Of a stretch of 33,751 bases of DNA, positions 30,782 to 33,751 are shown in pieces; within the stretch, counting starts at the first letter, position 1; every line of letters begins with the position of its first letter. The DNA comes from Albugo candida. Its lineage: Eukaryota; Oomycota; Peronosporomycetes; Albuginales; Albuginaceae. The position numbers were made by a program, and so were the translations under genes. Location: contig CAJNAR010000072.1 of assembly GCA_905220665.1 (NCBI GenBank), positions 1 through 33,751 on the forward strand, written 5' to 3'. The notes beneath the pieces were generated by a model that had not been told where the DNA came from, did not search any database, and worked only from the letters and a program-made list of their open reading frames with translations.

Positions 30782-30800
30782 CTCGAGTGTAGCTCAGTTG
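30782..30800 (+). repeat. tRNA 5'-end-like junction sequence, type CTCGAGTG
   Basis: On the + strand this reads CTCGAGTGTAGCTCAGTTG, the exact mirror of 15420-15438. It joins the 3' end of the right B copy to A4. Confidence 0.6.
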
Positions 30801-33751
30801 AAGGTGTCTATATTACTAGAATTAGACTAAACTGACTTCGCTAGTTGCCTAGGCTATCTTAAATAACATATATACATATAAAAAAGGTTTCGTGAAATAC
30901 CTGTGAGAGATGATATTATGTATTCTCGTTGATAATCTCGTATCGTAGTAGCCTCAGCACCCTTAATACGAGACTGTGTCCAGCTTGTAAATGCTGTAAA
31001 GTTGTTAAGTGGTAAGTTTGTAAAGTTGTAAAAATGGTCCAAAAGTACCGTGGTTTGCACATTGGTGTGCGCCACACTACGGTGAGAAAACCAGCCAACT
31101 AGGACTAGGATCTGAGTTGCACTTGCCGTTCCACTCGCCTGTGCCGGACCCGCAGCAATGATCTTCGACTTCTGAAAAATCCACCAAATGATCCTTGCGT
31201 TGCGAGTTGATCCAGCACCTTTGCAAGCCGAATGCGTTCCTCGTGGTCGTAACACTGTCTTCGAAAGTACCGAACGTGCGCACTAAACGTGGTGTAGATC
31301 ACGGAAAGTGCTGGAACTGTCGGAGTTTCTGATCGATGATCGAACAAACGACGATTCCGATCTGTCCAGACGAAGTGCAGTGTCACCGCTTGCAAGCAAG
31401 CCATAAATCTGAGATAATGTCGAGATAGTCTTTCCAATCCGACCGTAGGGTTGGTACGATTGCACATGCAATATGCGTCCAGCGTGGTCGAGAGGAGAAA
31501 AACTGATCCCAACTAGGGAGTAACTCCCTCTCCATAATTGTGCCGTGTGATCACACTCTAGAAAGAGATGTTGATCGGATTCCACTGCCCCACACGAAGG
31601 CTGCGTGCACAATATGATGTCGGGCTGAATATCCTTTAAGAACCAGAAACGAGATCGAACTGGCAACATTCGAAAGGCTAGACGAAACTGTAAATCTTCG
31701 AAAATTGGTAACACACGTTTTCGAAGATGCCGTGATGTAGCCATAAAAGTTCGAACTCGTTCTGAATCCAGTGCGTCCGATCTCTCCCGTGATGACCAAT
31801 GTGTCGACATCGGATGACTCTTGGTTGGTTCGGGAGGTTTCCAGACGATTCGTGAGAGTTGTGAGCGTGGAATAGATGGAAAATAATGTTTCTTTCCTTG
31901 CTTTTTACTCCCACATAAAATGATCTGCCACTTGTGGTTGGTATAATCCAAGTGATGAGACCAATCGTCGAGTGGATACGCTGGAGAATCTGAGTGACTT
32001 CATTGTAAAGTCGACTCAGCAACTTTTCTTCAGACATATCCGAGGTGTTCTGCTCTTCGTCGTTGTAATAGTTGGCGACGAAATCTTCCTTCGTTGGCCA
32101 TGTGTCGCTTTCACGAAAAAAGTCTTGCAAACTTCGAACGTCGAAAAGTGTAGCAAACGTTTTCGAAATGTTCGATGTGGTTCATCCACCATGCCAAGAT
32201 TGTACCAAACGTTTTGCGTACTCGGATGACGAGTAGCAGCTTCGTAATGTAATTTTTGGTCGCAGTGAAACCACATCGGCTGTTCCATGTAGTACTGACG
32301 GCGTTGTGAAACATTTAAATCTGATATTGAAATGCTCCAATCCATCTGATGCCACATTTTAAATGCTTGTTTCCACCATGACGATATGCTCTCCCATTGA
32401 ACCATTTTTCCATGTCGATTTGGTGCGATGGTGAATATATCCATCGGCTTGTGTGGTCCAAAGGAAGGTTGGATAAGTTGGAATAATTCCGTCGAAGCAG
32501 TTGTCCAATTCGCAGGAATAATTGTTGACGCATCGGATGCGAACTGCTGAAGGAATTGAATACGTTGTAGCTTTAGTCGTCCCACCAAAAAAGGAACTTG
32601 TAGTCCACCATCTTGTCGGCGAAGATATAAAAACTCTTTGCTGAGCAGGTGAACATGTTTTGAATCTTTTTTGTGTTTCCGACCAAGCACAAATCGATTT
32701 AACATCGATTGCCACTGTCGAATTGTCGCTGCTGGTATGTCTACGTGCATCGTGTAATGCCACAAACGTGATAAAATCATCGTCTGCGCAACCAGTAGTC
32801 GACCACGGACAGTTCGTGCTCGTCGAAACCATACACCAACCCCATCGTAAAAACGCTTGTCGAGAGTTGAAATAACCATCGAGTGAGTTGGTTTCTGGCC
32901 GAACGGAATACCCAAATACTTGACCGAATCCTCCGGACCCATTATGGTCAAATTGGGAATACGTGGACATGGCATGGTCCGATTCAACGAGAGCAAAGAT
33001 GATTTACTCAAGTTGAACCCGATCCATCGCAATAGACTTGGACGAGTTCGAGTTGCGTCAAAACACCATTTGGTGTCTCTGAAAGCAATGTTGAATCGTC
33101 CGCAAAAAATAATCCAGTTGCGACAGTCGTGCCATTAATCCAAATTCCATGTTCTTCATGTTGGCGAAGTAAATTTCCCAAAGGTTCGATCGTCATCAGA
33201 AAAAGTAATGCTGAGAGAGGATCACCTTGTTTCACTCCACGTTGTGGTGTAATGGACGGTGTGATATTTCCATTAATCATCAACTGCGCCTTTGTGTTAT
33301 TGTACAAAGACGAACCCAGTCGATAAAACTTTTTCCAACGCCCATCTTTTCCAAAACGCGAAACATGTACGTCCAATTGACTCGATCATAGCTTTCTCAA
33401 AGTCGAGAAAAGTCGCATAAGCTTCCTCCCACGATGAGTGACCAAGTCTTGGATGTCGGTGAGATGTCGAATATGATGATGCATTGACCTTCCTCGCACG
33501 AATGCTTTTTGATCTTGATGGATCAATTTCGGTAAGAAACGTTGCAATCGATACGCCAACACTTTTGAAAGTACTTTTACATCGACGCAAAGCAGTGCGA
33601 TCGGTCGATAGTTGCCAGGATCACCTCGTGATCCTTTTTTGTATAAAAGTGTGATTGCTGAGTGACGTTGTGATCGAAATAAATTCCTCTTTCCAGCTGA
33701 TATTCGAACACGATCTTCAGACACTCGCCAAACGTTTCCGGATCTAGCTGA
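30801..33751 (-). mobile_element. LINE copy of lineage B (right), runs off the window
   Basis: This copy on the - strand has the 3' stem-loop, a 3' UTR of about 300 nt and ORF2 back to the RT domain. The rest of ORF2 and any ORF1 lie beyond 33751. Its 3' part (to about 32069) is nearly identical to the left B remnant; upstream it has no partner in the window. Confidence 0.88.
31105..33751 (-). pseudogene. LINE B ORF2 remnant (reverse transcriptase and finger)
   Basis: In 5'-to-3' order on the - strand the readable parts are RT motifs KKGSRGDPGNYRPIA, a motif A region broken around FLDFEKA by two one-base losses (near 33437 and 33390), RGVKQGDPLSALLF, FFADDSTLL, VKYLGIPF and VRGRLLVAQTMILSRLWHY. 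These are followed by the finger CX4CX7HX4C and WTDRNRRLF. Further frame changes lie near 33030, 32130, 31905 and 31535, and the stop is at 31105-31107. It aligns throughout with lineage A ORF2 but with many substitutions. The start lies outside the window. Confidence 0.87.

Larger units (their letters stand above)
23899..32069 (-). repeat. Right arm of the inverted repeat of about 8.17 kb
   Basis: This mirrors 14150-22321. The differences I found by eye are at the ends: two substitutions in the inner 3' UTR (24027 and 23979); and, at the outer end, a one-base indel near 31905, substitutions opposite 14591 and 14957, and about four changes opposite 14165-14190. The B element on this side runs on past the arm. 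Confidence 0.93.

Noticed and set aside
14150..32069. Inverted repeat as a pure assembly fold-back
   Set aside because: The arms differ by several substitutions and an indel, carry different acceptor heads at the centre, and enclose unrelated sequence (E5). An artefact is not excluded, but it is not the simplest reading.
31972..32229. 85-aa + strand frame with a hydrophobic start
   Set aside because: It is antisense to the B ORF2 remnant and has no conserved counterpart of its own.
1..33751. LTR retrotransposon or endogenous virus
   Set aside because: There are no direct long terminal repeats, protease, integrase or RNase H. The RT lies downstream of an APE-type endonuclease, as in LINEs.
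1..33751. CRISPR array or bacterial operon
   Set aside because: The regularly recurring 18-nt heads are about 0.3-7 kb apart and lie between retroelements. The gene content is eukaryotic LINE.
1..33751. Telomeric simple repeats in the head-to-tail array
   Set aside because: I saw no TTTAGGG- or TTAGGG-type runs at any junction.

Overview
The window is a eukaryotic repeat array made almost entirely of non-LTR retrotransposons (LINEs) and one tRNA-derived SINE. I see no single-copy host gene. The proteins are a LINE ORF1 and an ORF2 with an APE-type endonuclease, reverse transcriptase and C-terminal CCHC (zf-RVT-like) finger. Their style, together with uninterrupted frames and moderate GC, reminds me of oomycete LINEs (Phytophthora or downy-mildew type). 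That assignment is from family resemblance only and is tentative.

Layout on the + strand: copy A1 (8-6936; intact ORF1, broken ORF2); copy A2 (6955-13797; broken ORF1, open 1391-codon ORF2); a SINE (13816-14130); a 5'-truncated copy of a second LINE lineage, B (14149-15419); a heavily decayed copy A3 (15439-22310); and E5 (22329-23890), the head of a third ORF1 lineage cut off inside ORF1. From 23899 the array reverses. A4 (23910-30781) and another B copy (30801 to the window end) lie on the - strand and mirror A3 and the left B copy. This makes an inverted repeat of about 8.17 kb per arm (14150-22321 and 23899-32069; paired coordinates sum to 46220) around a 1.58 kb spacer. Both arms carry the same stops and frameshifts, so the repeat formed, or was homogenised, after the copies had died.

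The most striking feature is at the junctions. Every complete LINE or SINE 3' end in the window is followed by 17-19 nt that, read on the opposite strand, look like the 5' end of a tRNA: a 7-nt acceptor strand, TA at positions 8-9, GCTC of the D stem and AGTTG, ending in the D loop. The next element then begins directly. The acceptor part varies between junctions (GCCTCGG, CCGAGTG, CTCGAGTG, GGTCGTA) while the D-arm part is constant. Either these elements insert into the D-arm (A-box) region of tRNA genes with a target duplication reaching the tRNA 5' end, or tRNA 5' fragments prime their reverse transcription.

How the parts fit: ORF1 would be the RNA-binding partner and ORF2 the enzyme of one retrotransposition machine. 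A1 and A2 have lost opposite halves. The LINE lineages share a 3' stem-loop and 3' end, and the SINE ends in a related sequence, which fits a SINE mobilised by the LINE enzyme.
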